Below are positions 36,901-45,570 of a DNA stretch of 64,000 nucleotides, piece by piece. The notes beneath the pieces are model-generated. The model saw only the letters and a program-made list of their open reading frames with translations. It did no database searches and had not been told where the DNA came from. The translations under genes and the position numbers were made by a program. Within the stretch, counting starts at the first letter, position 1. Each line of letters starts with the position of its first letter. Source of the DNA: Flavobacterium litorale (GTDB lineage Bacteria > Bacteroidota > Bacteroidia > Flavobacteriales > Flavobacteriaceae); NCBI RefSeq assembly GCF_019613795.1, contig NZ_CP080429.1:62001-126000 (forward strand), written 5' to 3'.

Positions 36901-38525
36901 GTATTTGATGTAAGCCCTGTAGCTGATACTGTGTACGAACCTGAACCACCTGATGCTGCTGCGTAATCTGTAACACCTAAACCACCAATTGTTGGCGATG
37001 TTGATGTACCAATTACTACACCACGTGTTGTTACAGTTGCACACCCTTCTGCTGTTACATTTCCGCCTAAAGTAGCCGTAGTTGTAGTAATAGCTGTAGC
37101 TGCACTTGTAGTTACCGTTGGTGCATCGTTAACACCAGTACCTGATGCTGCTACTGTAACAGGTGAAGCTAAGCCACCTCCTGTTATTGAAATATTGCCA
37201 TTGTACGATTGTACTGCAACAGGTGTAAAACGCACATATATATCTTCAAGAATTTCTCCTCCTACAGGGGTTAATGTTAGTGTTGTTGTATATGTACCAC
37301 TTGCAGTAGTAGAATACGTATAACCTGAAAGTGCTCCTATTATAACATCGTCTGATGTAAGGTTTTCGCCTAATATTGTAAAAGAATTCTCTGAAGTTGT
37401 TGTATTAATACATACGTTACCGAAGGCTGTAAGTGCATCGGCTTGAATACTTGGTGACGTATCTTCGAGTGTAGTTACCTCAACACCGTTGGCATCGTAA
37501 TCTGTTTCTACATTGCTACCGTTTCTTGCTTTTACATAAAAATTGTATGTAGTGTTATCGGTAAGTCCATTTATCGTAATAGCACTCCATTCAGCAGCCG
37601 TATTCCAAGCTTCAGATGCATTAGCACCCAACGTACCGTCTGCCTGCACAGAAGTATCACTAATTAAATCGTATATAGCGTATTCTGTAGTAGTAGGGTT
37701 ACCGTCTCCTGCGCCAATAGCTAAATCTAAAGTCGTAGTAGTTATGTTACTCACTGTAGGAGCATTAGGCACATTAGCTAATGTATAAAAACTAACATCG
37801 TTACCTACCTCTGTACCACCTACTGCTCTGTAGTGATATTCTGTATTTACATCAAGAATTACAATAGCAGAAAAACTACCATCACTTAACGTAGCAGGGT
37901 CTCCAGCCTCTGTACTACCGTATGATGTTGTTGTTCCGTACTCGAATGATACCGAAGTATTATCACCCCCTGTAATGCTACCGTTAAGTATAGCAGCTTC
38001 TGCTTCTACGTCACTAACAGCTCCTGTAGTTACTGTTGGACCTGCAGGAGCACCTGCCGTCCAAGAAATGTTATCAATTGTTGTACGCTTAACCGAGTTT
38101 TGAATTTCAATAGTAACATCTCCAGTAACATTAATTTCTTGAGAAAAATTACTAACGCTCTCACTCGAAACTGTTACGTCACCCCCATATTGTACACCGT
38201 TCACATAAACTCTCAAAGTAGAGTTTCCTGAAAATGACCTTTTATAATCAAAACTCAAAGTACCAATACCTCCTGATATAGTAGTTGTATTTGTTAATGT
38301 ACTAGTACGTAGTGTTATTGCTGTACCCGTAATAGTTTGGTCTGTTCTAGCATCGTTAGCCGTCCAACCTATAGCACCATCACCAGTCCAGTTTCTGGTG
38401 CTATAAGCACTTGAATTGGAACCCAAATTTGAGAAAGACTCCGATCCTTGCGCCCATGAACTTATTCCTACAACTAGGAAAACCACAGTAAACAAAATTT
38501 TCTTTAAATGTAAATGTTTTAGCAT
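33909..38525 (-). CDS. T9SS-secreted multi-domain surface protein (FN3/LTD/choice-of-anchor J)
   Basis: 1538 residues. A signal peptide (1-26) precedes a jelly-roll-like domain (to about 155), FN3-like modules, a choice-of-anchor-D-like sandwich (about 360-465), a choice-of-anchor J/cleaved adhesin domain (about 571-745; EDFEAVTFPPTCW and ISVxN-like SIDNVSI), an FN3 that is split by a lamin-tail domain (about 790-950; ELIISEYVEGGDPLTGNNRA), and a large C-terminal module ending in a type A sorting domain (AVTIYDMRGRTLYSN, GTVTKKVVY). T9SS carries it to the surface. No nuclease or other catalytic domain is seen. Its tail is shared with the next gene. Confidence 0.92.
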   Translation of the reverse strand: MLKHLHLKKILFTVVFLVVGISSWAQGSESFSNLGSNSSAYSTRNWTGDGAIGWTANDARTDQTITGTAITLRTSTLTNTTTISGGIGTLSFDYKRSFSGNSTLRVYVNGVQYGGDVTVSSESVSNFSQEINVTGDVTIEIQNSVKRTTIDNISWTAGAPAGPTVTTGAVSDVEAEAAILNGSITGGDNTSVSFEYGTTTSYGSTEAGDPATLSDGSFSAIVILDVNTEYHYRAVGGTEVGNDVSFYTLANVPNAPTVSNITTTTLDLAIGAGDGNPTTTEYAIYDLISDTSVQADGTLGANASEAWNTAAEWSAITINGLTDNTTYNFYVKARNGSNVETDYDANGVEVTTLEDTSPSIQADALTAFGNVCINTTTSENSFTILGENLTSDDVIIGALSGYTYSTTASGTYTTTLTLTPVGGEILEDIYVRFTPVAVQSYNGNISITGGGLASPVTVAASGTGVNDAPTVTTSAATAITTTTATLGGNVTAEGCATVTTRGVVIGTSTSPTIGGLGVTDYAAASGGSGSYTVSATGLTSNTEYYIRAYATSSAGTTYGNEETFTTLCGDFTLPFTEDFEAVTFPPTCWTTFIGTNGLGTIDNWQRITSDTYDGSAGTAYVAFEDVSGGNAEDWLVTPPVALPNTDGTIELKFQEAQDFDASYGTEYYVRIATNNPTDPASYTDIITYGESDLPSLETGTYAERTIDLTAYEGQTVYIAFVMIQNNGDSWSIDNVSITETAPPLATPVATAATDISTTGFTANWNSVDDATSYRLDVSTEANFGTGTGLSELIISEYVEGGDPLTGNNRAIELYNGTGSSIDLSNYSIARNNETQYSLSGTLADGATYVIANSGADSSTLALADLTISFGESTAMSFTGDENVNLYKNFVLIDQVGNAPTGSGTTNVTLRRKSTITAPSSSYTSSEWDTYSINNIDDLGSHTAAGGFTPSYVTGYEDLNVGNVTSYEVTGLTAGTNYYYRVRAVSDTETTANSNDITVTTGVENVWNGTAWTGGSAPTNIDAAIIEGEYNTADDGEFTASSIIINTGGSIVIASGNNLTVTNGVVNNEAASSFIIENNANLIQVNNASNTGDIQVEKDSSPLYRLDYSLWSSPVAGQNLLAFSPQTLTNRFYNYDEGTDLYTAIAPGSNNFQPGNGYLIRMPNNHVDFVDEGTPGQTWTGTFEGVPNNGTITVAMETALNGYNLVGNPYPSPINISDFYVANTGTIGAGSALYFWRKRNNPGSTTYATITNAAYTANSAAGGDTGSGTFTGDSGTWVINPGQGFFVEATGGSLEFNNTMRRGVNNGQFFRMQQPEQQSSRIWLNLTAEGKFSQTAIVYNSNMTLGIDYGWDGKALVGNDPVALYSTAANTSLAIQARPSFTTTDEVPLGFYVEEAGTYTISLDHVDGLFTAGQDIYLIDHVTAQLIDLNDVDYSFTTASGTINDRFTVVYDQAFLGNDTPELNPNQVVVYQAENGININAGTLDITAVTIYDMRGRTLYSNNNVNATATTISNLQSAQQVLIVNIATSRGTVTKKVVY

Positions 38526-38932
38526 AAGTAAAAATTTAATATATAAATATTTGTACGGTATAAACCATTTTACAAATATATTTGTTTTTACGCAACAAAC
38601 AAGTCTAGAAACTTTACCTATTTATGACTTGAAAGTTATATAATTGTTATGAAAGTATTCTGTTTATGAATGAGTTATTGATTTTTGATACAGTTTTTTG
38701 AGGTTTTTCTGACTAAGCTAGCTAATGAGCGAAAATAAAAAAACCTTTCTGCAAAAAAGCAGATAAGTAAGCCATTAAACCACGCCTTACTTTAATTTGG
38801 ATGGTTTTATTTAAAATAGTGCTATTATATTGCGTGTTTACAAAACATGTAGTTTTCTAGATTATGACAGTACGTAAAAAAACCTGCGCTTATACACAGG
38901 CTTCTTCAAGAGGAGCATATAGATAATCTGAG
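38526..38932. other. Gap between the two T9SS genes
   Basis: No gene is seen. It contains the upstream region of the 1538-residue gene and, near 38876-38903, a weak minus-strand terminator-like hairpin (CCTG/CAGG stem, then seven T). Confidence 0.6.
38876..38903 (-). terminator. Weak terminator after the 815-residue T9SS gene
   Basis: On the minus strand AAGCCTG and CAGGTTT enclose a 10-nt loop with only four clean G-C/A-T pairs in the core, then a T run. Confidence 0.4.
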
Positions 38933-41380
38933 TTACATGATTAGTTTTTTAACTACCATACCACTATCAGTTGTTATGTGCACTATTACCATTTGTTGTT
39001 GTATTGGCAACTTATTTATTTGAGCGGTACTTTGGTTACCACCCAACTGGGTATAGATTAACCTCCCTCGAGCATCGTAAATAGTAATATCTTGAATAGT
39101 ATCTGAATTACTATTAACCGTAATAACACCATCTTTCTCGTAAACAATAACGCTATTATTTGTAAGGTTAACATCGGTAGTAAGTACTGAATTGGTATAT
39201 ACTATCTCAAACCTATCTGTAACTACTCCTGCTTGGGTACTAAAGGTGTAGTTGTCGTTTTTAATATCTATTGTTTGCCCTGTAACATTGTCTTTAAGGT
39301 AAATATCCTGCCCTCCTAAAAACAAACCGTCAAAATGATCTAGACTTATTGTGTAGCTCCCCGCATCGGTTATTTTATATGCTAGTGGTACTACATCGGT
39401 AACATCAAATTGAGGGCGTGCTTCTATACCAAGTGGTATATCATTTACAATTGTATATAATGCTATTGGTCCGTCGTTAATAAAGGCTTTACCGTCCCAA
39501 CCATAATCTAAACCTAGCGTTGTCTGATTGGTATACGCTATAGCAAGTTGCTTAAACTCATTGTTACTACCTGTAATATTTAACCAAATACGAGACATAA
39601 TGCTTTCTTGTTGCTGCTGCATTCTAAAAAACTGACCGTTATTAACAGGTACACGCATACCGTTATTAAATGTAACACTGCTGCCTGTAGCCTCTACAAA
39701 AAAGCCTTGTCCTGGGTTAATTACCCAAGTTGAAGAATCTCCCATGAAAGTTCCTGAACCTGTGTCGCCACCCGATGCACTGTTCATAGTATAAGCTGAT
39801 TTTGTTATTAAGGCGTAGGTAGTGGTACCTGGGTCGTTACGCTTTCTCCAGAAATAGAGTGCCGATGTTTCACTGATACTTCCAGTATTAGCATCAAAAA
39901 AATTATGGATATTAATTGGCGACGGATATGGATTACCAACTAAGTTATAGCCATTAAAAGAAGTTGTTGTTGCAACAGTTATTGTACCATTGTTAGGTAT
40001 TCCTGTAAAAGTTCCTGTCCAAGCTGTGCCTGGTGTACTATCGTCTACATAATCTGGATGATTGTTAGGCATACGTATTAAATAACCTCTACCTACTTCA
40101 AAATCGTTACCTGATGGTGTTATTGATGCATATAAATCGGTAGATTCGTCGTAACTATAAAAACGGTTTGATAGCGTTAATGGAGAAAAATCTTGTAAAT
40201 TTTGATTTGCTACAGGCGATGCCCATAAACTATAATCAAGCCTGTATAATGGCGAGGAATCCTTTTCCACTATAATATCTCCTGTATTCGCTACATCATT
40301 TATTTGTATTAGATTCGCATTATTTTCAACAATAAAAGTAGCATCAGCGGCAACAGATACTGAATTGGTTACCGTAAGGTTAGCACCACTATTTACGGTT
40401 ATGTTTCCTCCCGATAGTAATGTTATACTGGCTACAGTAACATTGTTACCCGAAGCTATAACAGGACTATTTGTTTGAGAGGCTATAGTTATATCATCTG
40501 TTGTTGCAGGAATCCCACCACACCAGTTCGAGGCATTATTCCAATCAGTATCAACACTACCCGTCCAAGAATTCGGATTTACAGTAACGGTGTGTATTGC
40601 AGAATAATCTTCGGTGCAATCTTCATTTTTTACAAGTGCCCTGTAGTAGGTTGTAACAGGTACATTAGCCAATGCGAGTGTAGTAGTAGTATTTTCAATT
40701 TCGGTTACCGAAGCACTAAAATCAGAAACTGTAGAAGACTCCCAACGCACTACATTACCAGTATTCCCAGAGAGCGTTAGCGTTCCTGAGTTTGACGTAC
40801 TGCAAAATGATGCATTGCCAGATAATGTACCTCCAACACTGGCAGCGGTTACCGTAAATGTTGCCTTGTAATTGTTACCACCGTTACTTGCAAATGCTGT
40901 ACCTCCCTGACAGGTAATTGTAGCGTCTGAATATGCCTCGATAGTGTAATTACCTGCCTCTAATCCTAGTAATAAATCGGTGTCGAAATCGAGTTTCTCC
41001 CAACGCTGATCCTGACCTCCGCAACCATTATTATAACCACTAAAATAATTTAGGGTATTAGAAACGAAAGTACCAGAGGGGCTCCCTGTAGGATATATTC
41101 TGTAATAAATCCGCGTGCTTGTTAAGTCGCATCCATTGCATTTATAAATATTATGTTCCCCTCCCTTGAAAATCAAATTGTCACTATTTTGACAAAAATT
41201 CCCTAGGAATTGACCATCAAAATCGTAATTATCTGTAGCAGCATTAAGGTCGTAATACAAATTTAAACTACCATTAATACTAAAAATAATAAACGTGTTA
41301 TTAAAGCCCGCACTTTGTGCATGCGCTTTTCCTAACAATAGGTACATTAACGTAATAAACAAAAGTAAAAGTCTTTTCAT
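38933..41380 (-). CDS. T9SS-secreted surface protein, paralog of the downstream neighbour
   Basis: 815 residues. Signal peptide (1-21), a Cys-rich N-terminal domain with several CxGC-like pairs (about 22-180), an Ig-like segment (185-268), then from about residue 270 a module closely similar to the C-terminus of the 1538-residue protein: NNANLIQ, EKDSSPLYRLDYSLW, NGYNLVGNPYPSPINI, ALYFWRKRN, WVINPGQGFFVEATG and a type A sorting domain (DITIYDARGRLIYTQ). It is exported by T9SS. The two genes probably arose by tandem duplication with exchange of N-terminal parts. Confidence 0.9.
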   Translation of the reverse strand: MKRLLLLFITLMYLLLGKAHAQSAGFNNTFIIFSINGSLNLYYDLNAATDNYDFDGQFLGNFCQNSDNLIFKGGEHNIYKCNGCDLTSTRIYYRIYPTGSPSGTFVSNTLNYFSGYNNGCGGQDQRWEKLDFDTDLLLGLEAGNYTIEAYSDATITCQGGTAFASNGGNNYKATFTVTAASVGGTLSGNASFCSTSNSGTLTLSGNTGNVVRWESSTVSDFSASVTEIENTTTTLALANVPVTTYYRALVKNEDCTEDYSAIHTVTVNPNSWTGSVDTDWNNASNWCGGIPATTDDITIASQTNSPVIASGNNVTVASITLLSGGNITVNSGANLTVTNSVSVAADATFIVENNANLIQINDVANTGDIIVEKDSSPLYRLDYSLWASPVANQNLQDFSPLTLSNRFYSYDESTDLYASITPSGNDFEVGRGYLIRMPNNHPDYVDDSTPGTAWTGTFTGIPNNGTITVATTTSFNGYNLVGNPYPSPINIHNFFDANTGSISETSALYFWRKRNDPGTTTYALITKSAYTMNSASGGDTGSGTFMGDSSTWVINPGQGFFVEATGSSVTFNNGMRVPVNNGQFFRMQQQQESIMSRIWLNITGSNNEFKQLAIAYTNQTTLGLDYGWDGKAFINDGPIALYTIVNDIPLGIEARPQFDVTDVVPLAYKITDAGSYTISLDHFDGLFLGGQDIYLKDNVTGQTIDIKNDNYTFSTQAGVVTDRFEIVYTNSVLTTDVNLTNNSVIVYEKDGVITVNSNSDTIQDITIYDARGRLIYTQLGGNQSTAQINKLPIQQQMVIVHITTDSGMVVKKLIM

Positions 41381-41724
41381 AATTTAACTAATTAGCCGTA
41401 TTTTAATTAAAATTAAACTTTTTCCTTATTCCGTTAATCATAAAAAAACATATTACACGAACTACAACGTTTTCGTGTTGATAAATAATTTTTATCTTGT
41501 ATGTTCAATCGTAAAAAAAGCAATTTTTAAGTATTTTTTTTATATTATTACTAAATCATGTAATTATTAAGAATTTTAATATTATGTTAAAAAAATGTAT
41601 TTTATCGGGAAAATTATACACTTAAAAGAAAGTCCAATAAAGATATTATGCATATAAAAATATTTTCTACTATATTTACAAGGCAAAACACACTGAACAC
41701 AAAAACCAACACACAACTGAACCC
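41381..41724. other. Divergent intergenic region
   Basis: No gene is seen in 344 very AT-rich bases between divergent genes. ACACGAA (41455-41461) and TTCGTGT (41472-41478) are inverted copies, and TATATTTA (41673-41680) may be a -7 element for the plus-strand gene. Confidence 0.5.
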
Positions 41725-42129
41725 ATGAACCTTATACCGGAACTTACAATAGCCGCTTTATTATTGGTTGGTCTTATTGTTTACTTCTTTACCGCGCCAA
41801 GGTATAGGAAAAAGAAGTTACGACTGCTTTCCAAGTACCGTCGTGCAAGAAGTAAATCGTTATCTTATCAAGATAAACTTAAAACGTATATCTTGAAGCA
41901 CGATGCACAGAATGAAATGATTACACCCGAAATGACTTATGGGCAATTACTAAAAGAGTTGCAGAAACATCATTCTGCTTACTTATCTGAAAAGCGTTAC
42001 AAACGTTTACGACGCAACCCTATATTAATGGGTATAGCAAAGAATGAGAAAGTAATAGAAGAACAAGAGAAACGTTTAAAGCAAACGGAAGAAAAAATAG
42101 TAGTACTCAAACAAAAAAGCGCTGTTTAA
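41725..42129 (+). CDS. Small membrane-anchored coiled-coil protein
   Basis: 134 residues. One N-terminal transmembrane helix (LTIAALLLVGLIVYFFTAP) is followed by a very basic stretch (RYRKKKLRLLSKYRRARSK) and a C-terminal coiled coil (NEKVIEEQEKRLKQTEEKIV). No family is recognised. It may bind nucleic acid or anionic lipid on the cytoplasmic side of the membrane, by inference. Its stop codon lies in the loop of the terminator hairpin. Confidence 0.68.
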   Translation: MNLIPELTIAALLLVGLIVYFFTAPRYRKKKLRLLSKYRRARSKSLSYQDKLKTYILKHDAQNEMITPEMTYGQLLKELQKHHSAYLSEKRYKRLRRNPILMGIAKNEKVIEEQEKRLKQTEEKIVVLKQKSAV

Positions 42130-42144
42130 AACAGCGCTTTTTTT
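42113..42144. terminator. Bidirectional terminator overlapping a stop codon
   Basis: GCGCTGTT-TAA-AACAGCGC with A and T runs on either side. The loop is the TAA of the plus-strand gene. It also ends the convergent lysozyme-like gene. Confidence 0.85.
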
Positions 42145-42162
42145 AATACATAACTTTTATGT

Positions 42163-42807
42163 TTATAATGTTGCTTTCGCAGAACGGTTAGCAACGATAT
42201 TAGAAGTATCATAACCTCCAAATTTTTTAATGTAACTTTTTAAAGATGTTCCAAAACCATCTCTAAAATTTCTTGCGCCATTAGTCCGTAAAAATTTCTT
42301 TACAGAACCTGCTCCTGAAAGGTGAGCGGCAGCAAGTAATCCTGACTCGGTGATTTTTACACCATCAATAACTTTACCCTCATATTTAGGAATCTCTTTA
42401 CGTAGTTCCCATTTGTTTTTAGCTAAAAGTGCTTTAAAAGCTCTTTCCTGAAGCTTTGGGTTATTTAAAAACTCCTGAGCGTCTGTTATACCTACGGCTC
42501 TTAATGTTACTTTCCCAAACTGGTACTTGCCCATGTAACCGTATGTATTAACTAAATTGTAAATTCCTAACGACTCTTTAACAGCTATCGCTTGCTTAAA
42601 ACCGGTATACGACTTACCGGTAAAAGGAACAGCTACTTTTTGAGTTGCCGTTACCGTGTCAACAGTGTAATTAAGTACTTCATCCTCTGTTAAATGAAAT
42701 CCTTCTATTTTACTAAATTGCTTTTCTTCATTAGGTTTAAAACCCGAAGTTAGTAGTGAAATAATTAGGGCTAAACCCAAAAAATACATCCATTGTTTTT
42801 TTATCAT
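42163..42807 (-). CDS. Lysozyme-like cell-wall protein
   Basis: 214 residues with a signal sequence or anchor (WMYFLGLALIISLLTSGF). The segment AIAVKESLGIYNLVNTYGYM-GKYQFG resembles the catalytic region of transglycosylase/lysozyme folds, with a candidate catalytic Glu in KES and the Gly-Lys-Tyr-Gln-Phe-Gly motif, and LLAAAHLSGAGSVKKFL the later helix. It probably binds or cuts peptidoglycan in the periplasm. It is a single-gene unit. Confidence 0.68.
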   Translation of the reverse strand: MIKKQWMYFLGLALIISLLTSGFKPNEEKQFSKIEGFHLTEDEVLNYTVDTVTATQKVAVPFTGKSYTGFKQAIAVKESLGIYNLVNTYGYMGKYQFGKVTLRAVGITDAQEFLNNPKLQERAFKALLAKNKWELRKEIPKYEGKVIDGVKITESGLLAAAHLSGAGSVKKFLRTNGARNFRDGFGTSLKSYIKKFGGYDTSNIVANRSAKATL

Positions 42808-43087
42808 AAAGTTTTATTTCTCATAGTCTGTCACCCTCATGAAATTAACGGGCGCAAAGATACGCAAAACTTTTTACTTGATACACAGTGAGTTAACTTT
42901 ATTTTTTAGATTTTAACACTAAACATAGTACAAAGTAAGGTGTACAATATTAGGCTTACATAGTGTAAACATTAGGGTTAGCAGCATTTGGATTAGTATA
43001 CTATTTGGTATCGATTTTTAACATAAATAGATACCATGCTAAAGCATTTTTTTAACAATTTTAAAGTTAAGTTGTAAGATAATTCTT

Positions 43088-44125
43088 CTATTTTACGCCG
43101 TTTTTATTCGCCCATGCTCTGTACTTTCGTGCATTAACAGCATGTTGTGCACTTGTAACAGCAAATTCATGATAACCAAAGTTAGTTACACTAGCACAAA
43201 AAAAGATATAATTGTGCTGTTCGGGGTTAAGTACGGCTTCTATTGCCGATATGTCAGGCATGGCTATAAGTCCAGGTGGTACACCTTTATTTTTATAGGT
43301 ATTGTAAGGCGAGTCTATAAGTAGGTCGGCATTATAAACCCGATTTATTACCAAATCAAAATCGTTTAGTAATTTCTTTTTAGCATAAATAACCGTTGGG
43401 TCAGCATCCAACTTCATCCCTCTTTTAAGTCTATTAAGGTAAACTCCCGCTACTCTTGGTCGTTCATCTACCTTTACTGTTTCTTTATGTACTATAGCAG
43501 CTAATGATGATACTTCTAGCGGTGTAAGGTTTAATGCTTCTGCTTTAGCTACACGTTCTTCATTCCAAAACTTTCTGTACTCTTTAGCCAGTTTTTCGCG
43601 TACTTTCCGTGCAGATGTATCCCAAAAAAATTCGTAGGTGTTTGGTATAAAAACACTCAGCACATTATCTCTGGTAAAATTATTTTCTTCTAAAAAAACA
43701 GAGTCAGTAAACGCCTCAAGTAATGCTATACTATCGGTTTCAATTTGCGTAGCAATACGTCCTACAGCACGCTCTAAGGTTTCTTGGTTATTAAACGTTA
43801 CATTTACAGGTACAGGTACACGTAGTGCATTAACAATATCGTTACTATTAATACCTCGTTTTAGTATGAACTTGCCTGATCTTATATTTTGCGGATATGA
43901 CTTTTTTTGCGCCACCATGTTAAAACGCTCCATATCTTGTACGTAAGGGCGTACGCTATCTGCTACCTGAGTAAACAATGCATTAGAGGGTATGTACACA
44001 GCAACTTTATCTTCTGAAAAAGAAGTATTTTCAGAAAATATATCTTTATAAATTTGATACCCATATATGGTTCCTGCCGTTACAACAATTAGCGAAAAAA
44101 TGGCTACAATTCGTCTGAATTTCAA
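43088..44125 (-). CDS. mltG: Endolytic transglycosylase MltG
   Basis: 345 residues. One N-terminal transmembrane helix, a LysM-like domain (about 40-115) and the YceG/MltG catalytic domain. The catalytic Glu is in SSLAAIVHKETV; RVAGVYLNRLKRGMKLDADP and DSPYNTYKNKGVPPGLIAMP are the family signatures. It cuts nascent glycan strands at the inner membrane and so sets their length. It follows the acetyltransferase by 12 bases; dapF-GNAT-mltG form one operon linked by peptidoglycan supply (DAP) and processing. Confidence 0.95.
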   Translation of the reverse strand: MKFRRIVAIFSLIVVTAGTIYGYQIYKDIFSENTSFSEDKVAVYIPSNALFTQVADSVRPYVQDMERFNMVAQKKSYPQNIRSGKFILKRGINSNDIVNALRVPVPVNVTFNNQETLERAVGRIATQIETDSIALLEAFTDSVFLEENNFTRDNVLSVFIPNTYEFFWDTSARKVREKLAKEYRKFWNEERVAKAEALNLTPLEVSSLAAIVHKETVKVDERPRVAGVYLNRLKRGMKLDADPTVIYAKKKLLNDFDLVINRVYNADLLIDSPYNTYKNKGVPPGLIAMPDISAIEAVLNPEQHNYIFFCASVTNFGYHEFAVTSAQHAVNARKYRAWANKNGVK

Positions 44126-44137
44126 AATAGTATTGTG

Positions 44138-44668
44138 TTAGGGTTGTTTAATTAACTGGTATAATGCTTCATCAGCATATCCACTTCCTTTTTTATTCCA
44201 GTCTTTTTTAATGCCTGTGCACGTAAAACCAAAATTAGTAAAAAGGGATACACTGGGCGTGTTATTTGGAGTTATATTTGCATAAAGTTGATGGAGTTGT
44301 AATTGTGTAAAGGCATACTCTATTAGTAACGATAAGGCTTGGCTGCCAATACCCTCATTTCTATTAAAAGTATCCTTTATAACAATACCTAAGCCCGCCC
44401 TATGGTTTATGGGGTCAAAATCAAAAATATCAATAAGCCCTACAGCTTCAAAATTATTATTCTTGCATATTGCCAGGCGTAATTGTTTTGCCTGAAATAT
44501 ATCCTGATGGGCATTTTCGAGGTACTGCCGTATTAAAAAGCGGCTATATGGTGTTACGGTATTGCTAACCTCCCAAATGCTTTCGTCGTTCTCCATTTGG
44601 TAAACAAAATCCAAATCGTCAGGCTCTAAAGCACGTAAATAAACAGTATCGCCTTGTAGTGTTACCAT
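44138..44668 (-). CDS. GNAT N-acetyltransferase
   Basis: 176 residues. The N-terminus GDTVYLRALEPDDLDFVYQM and the acetyl-CoA loop RNEGIGSQAL are typical of RimJ/RimL or SpeG-like GNAT enzymes. The substrate is unknown. It overlaps the end of dapF by 7 bases, so translation is coupled, and lies before mltG. Confidence 0.88.
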   Translation of the reverse strand: MVTLQGDTVYLRALEPDDLDFVYQMENDESIWEVSNTVTPYSRFLIRQYLENAHQDIFQAKQLRLAICKNNNFEAVGLIDIFDFDPINHRAGLGIVIKDTFNRNEGIGSQALSLLIEYAFTQLQLHQLYANITPNNTPSVSLFTNFGFTCTGIKKDWNKKGSGYADEALYQLIKQP

Positions 44669-45444
44669 TGTATTTCGCCTTTAAAAACAAACGTTGCGGA
44701 TCCTGTTAAATACACATCCGTAAAATTATGGTTGTTTTGGTTGAACGAAACTTGTAGTTCCCCTCCTACTGTATCTAATTTTACCGAATTGCTATCTGTT
44801 TTACCAAGCACTTTCATGGCTATGGCTACTGCCGTTACACCCGTACCACACGAAAGGGTTTCATCCTCAACACCACGTTCGTACGTACGTACTGAAAATT
44901 TGTCAGCATTTACAGGGGCTACAAAATTAATATTTGCACCTTTAGCACCGTATAAATTGCTGTACCTAATTTTTGCACCTTCTGCTTTTACATCAAGCAA
45001 AGGTAAATCCTCTGTTAATGTTACATGGTGGGGCGACCCTGTATCTAAAAAAACATAACTATCCTTAATGTCAACTTCGGTTACATCTTTCATTTGTAAC
45101 GATACAGTACCATTTTCGGCTATCGTTGCGTAATGTTTACCATCTATTGCATTAAAAGTAGTTTTATTATTTATTATACCCAATTTATTGGCAAATGCTA
45201 CTATACATCGTCCTCCATTACCACACATACTGCTTTCATTTCCGTCGGCATTAAAATATATCATACGAAAATCAGTAGTAGCATCGTTCTCTAATAGTAG
45301 TAAGCCATCGGCACCAATGCCAAACTTTCTGTCACACAGCTTTTGGATGAGTTTGGTATCATTTTTGGAAAACGTATTGGTACGGTTATCAATCATTACA
45401 AAATCGTTTCCTGTCCCTTGATATTTATAAAATATGTTTTGCAT
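44662..45444 (-). CDS. dapF: Diaminopimelate epimerase
   Basis: 260 residues. The two catalytic cysteines are in MCGNGGRC and LSCGTGVTAV; the opening FYKYQGTGNDFVMIDNR and RKFGIGADGLL are also diagnostic. It converts LL- to meso-diaminopimelate for lysine and peptidoglycan. First gene of the dapF-GNAT-mltG operon, divergent from the HtrA gene. Confidence 0.96.
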   Translation of the reverse strand: MQNIFYKYQGTGNDFVMIDNRTNTFSKNDTKLIQKLCDRKFGIGADGLLLLENDATTDFRMIYFNADGNESSMCGNGGRCIVAFANKLGIINNKTTFNAIDGKHYATIAENGTVSLQMKDVTEVDIKDSYVFLDTGSPHHVTLTEDLPLLDVKAEGAKIRYSNLYGAKGANINFVAPVNADKFSVRTYERGVEDETLSCGTGVTAVAIAMKVLGKTDSNSVKLDTVGGELQVSFNQNNHNFTDVYLTGSATFVFKGEIQW

Positions 45445-45570
45445 TATTTTTAAAAAGTATCAAACAAAAATACAAATAAATGGTTGTTAACCATTGTAAA
45501 TATTTGAGTGTAAAAAATAACTTTTATTTTTTATTATAACGATTAATAAATTTAAATACTGTTTAGCATT

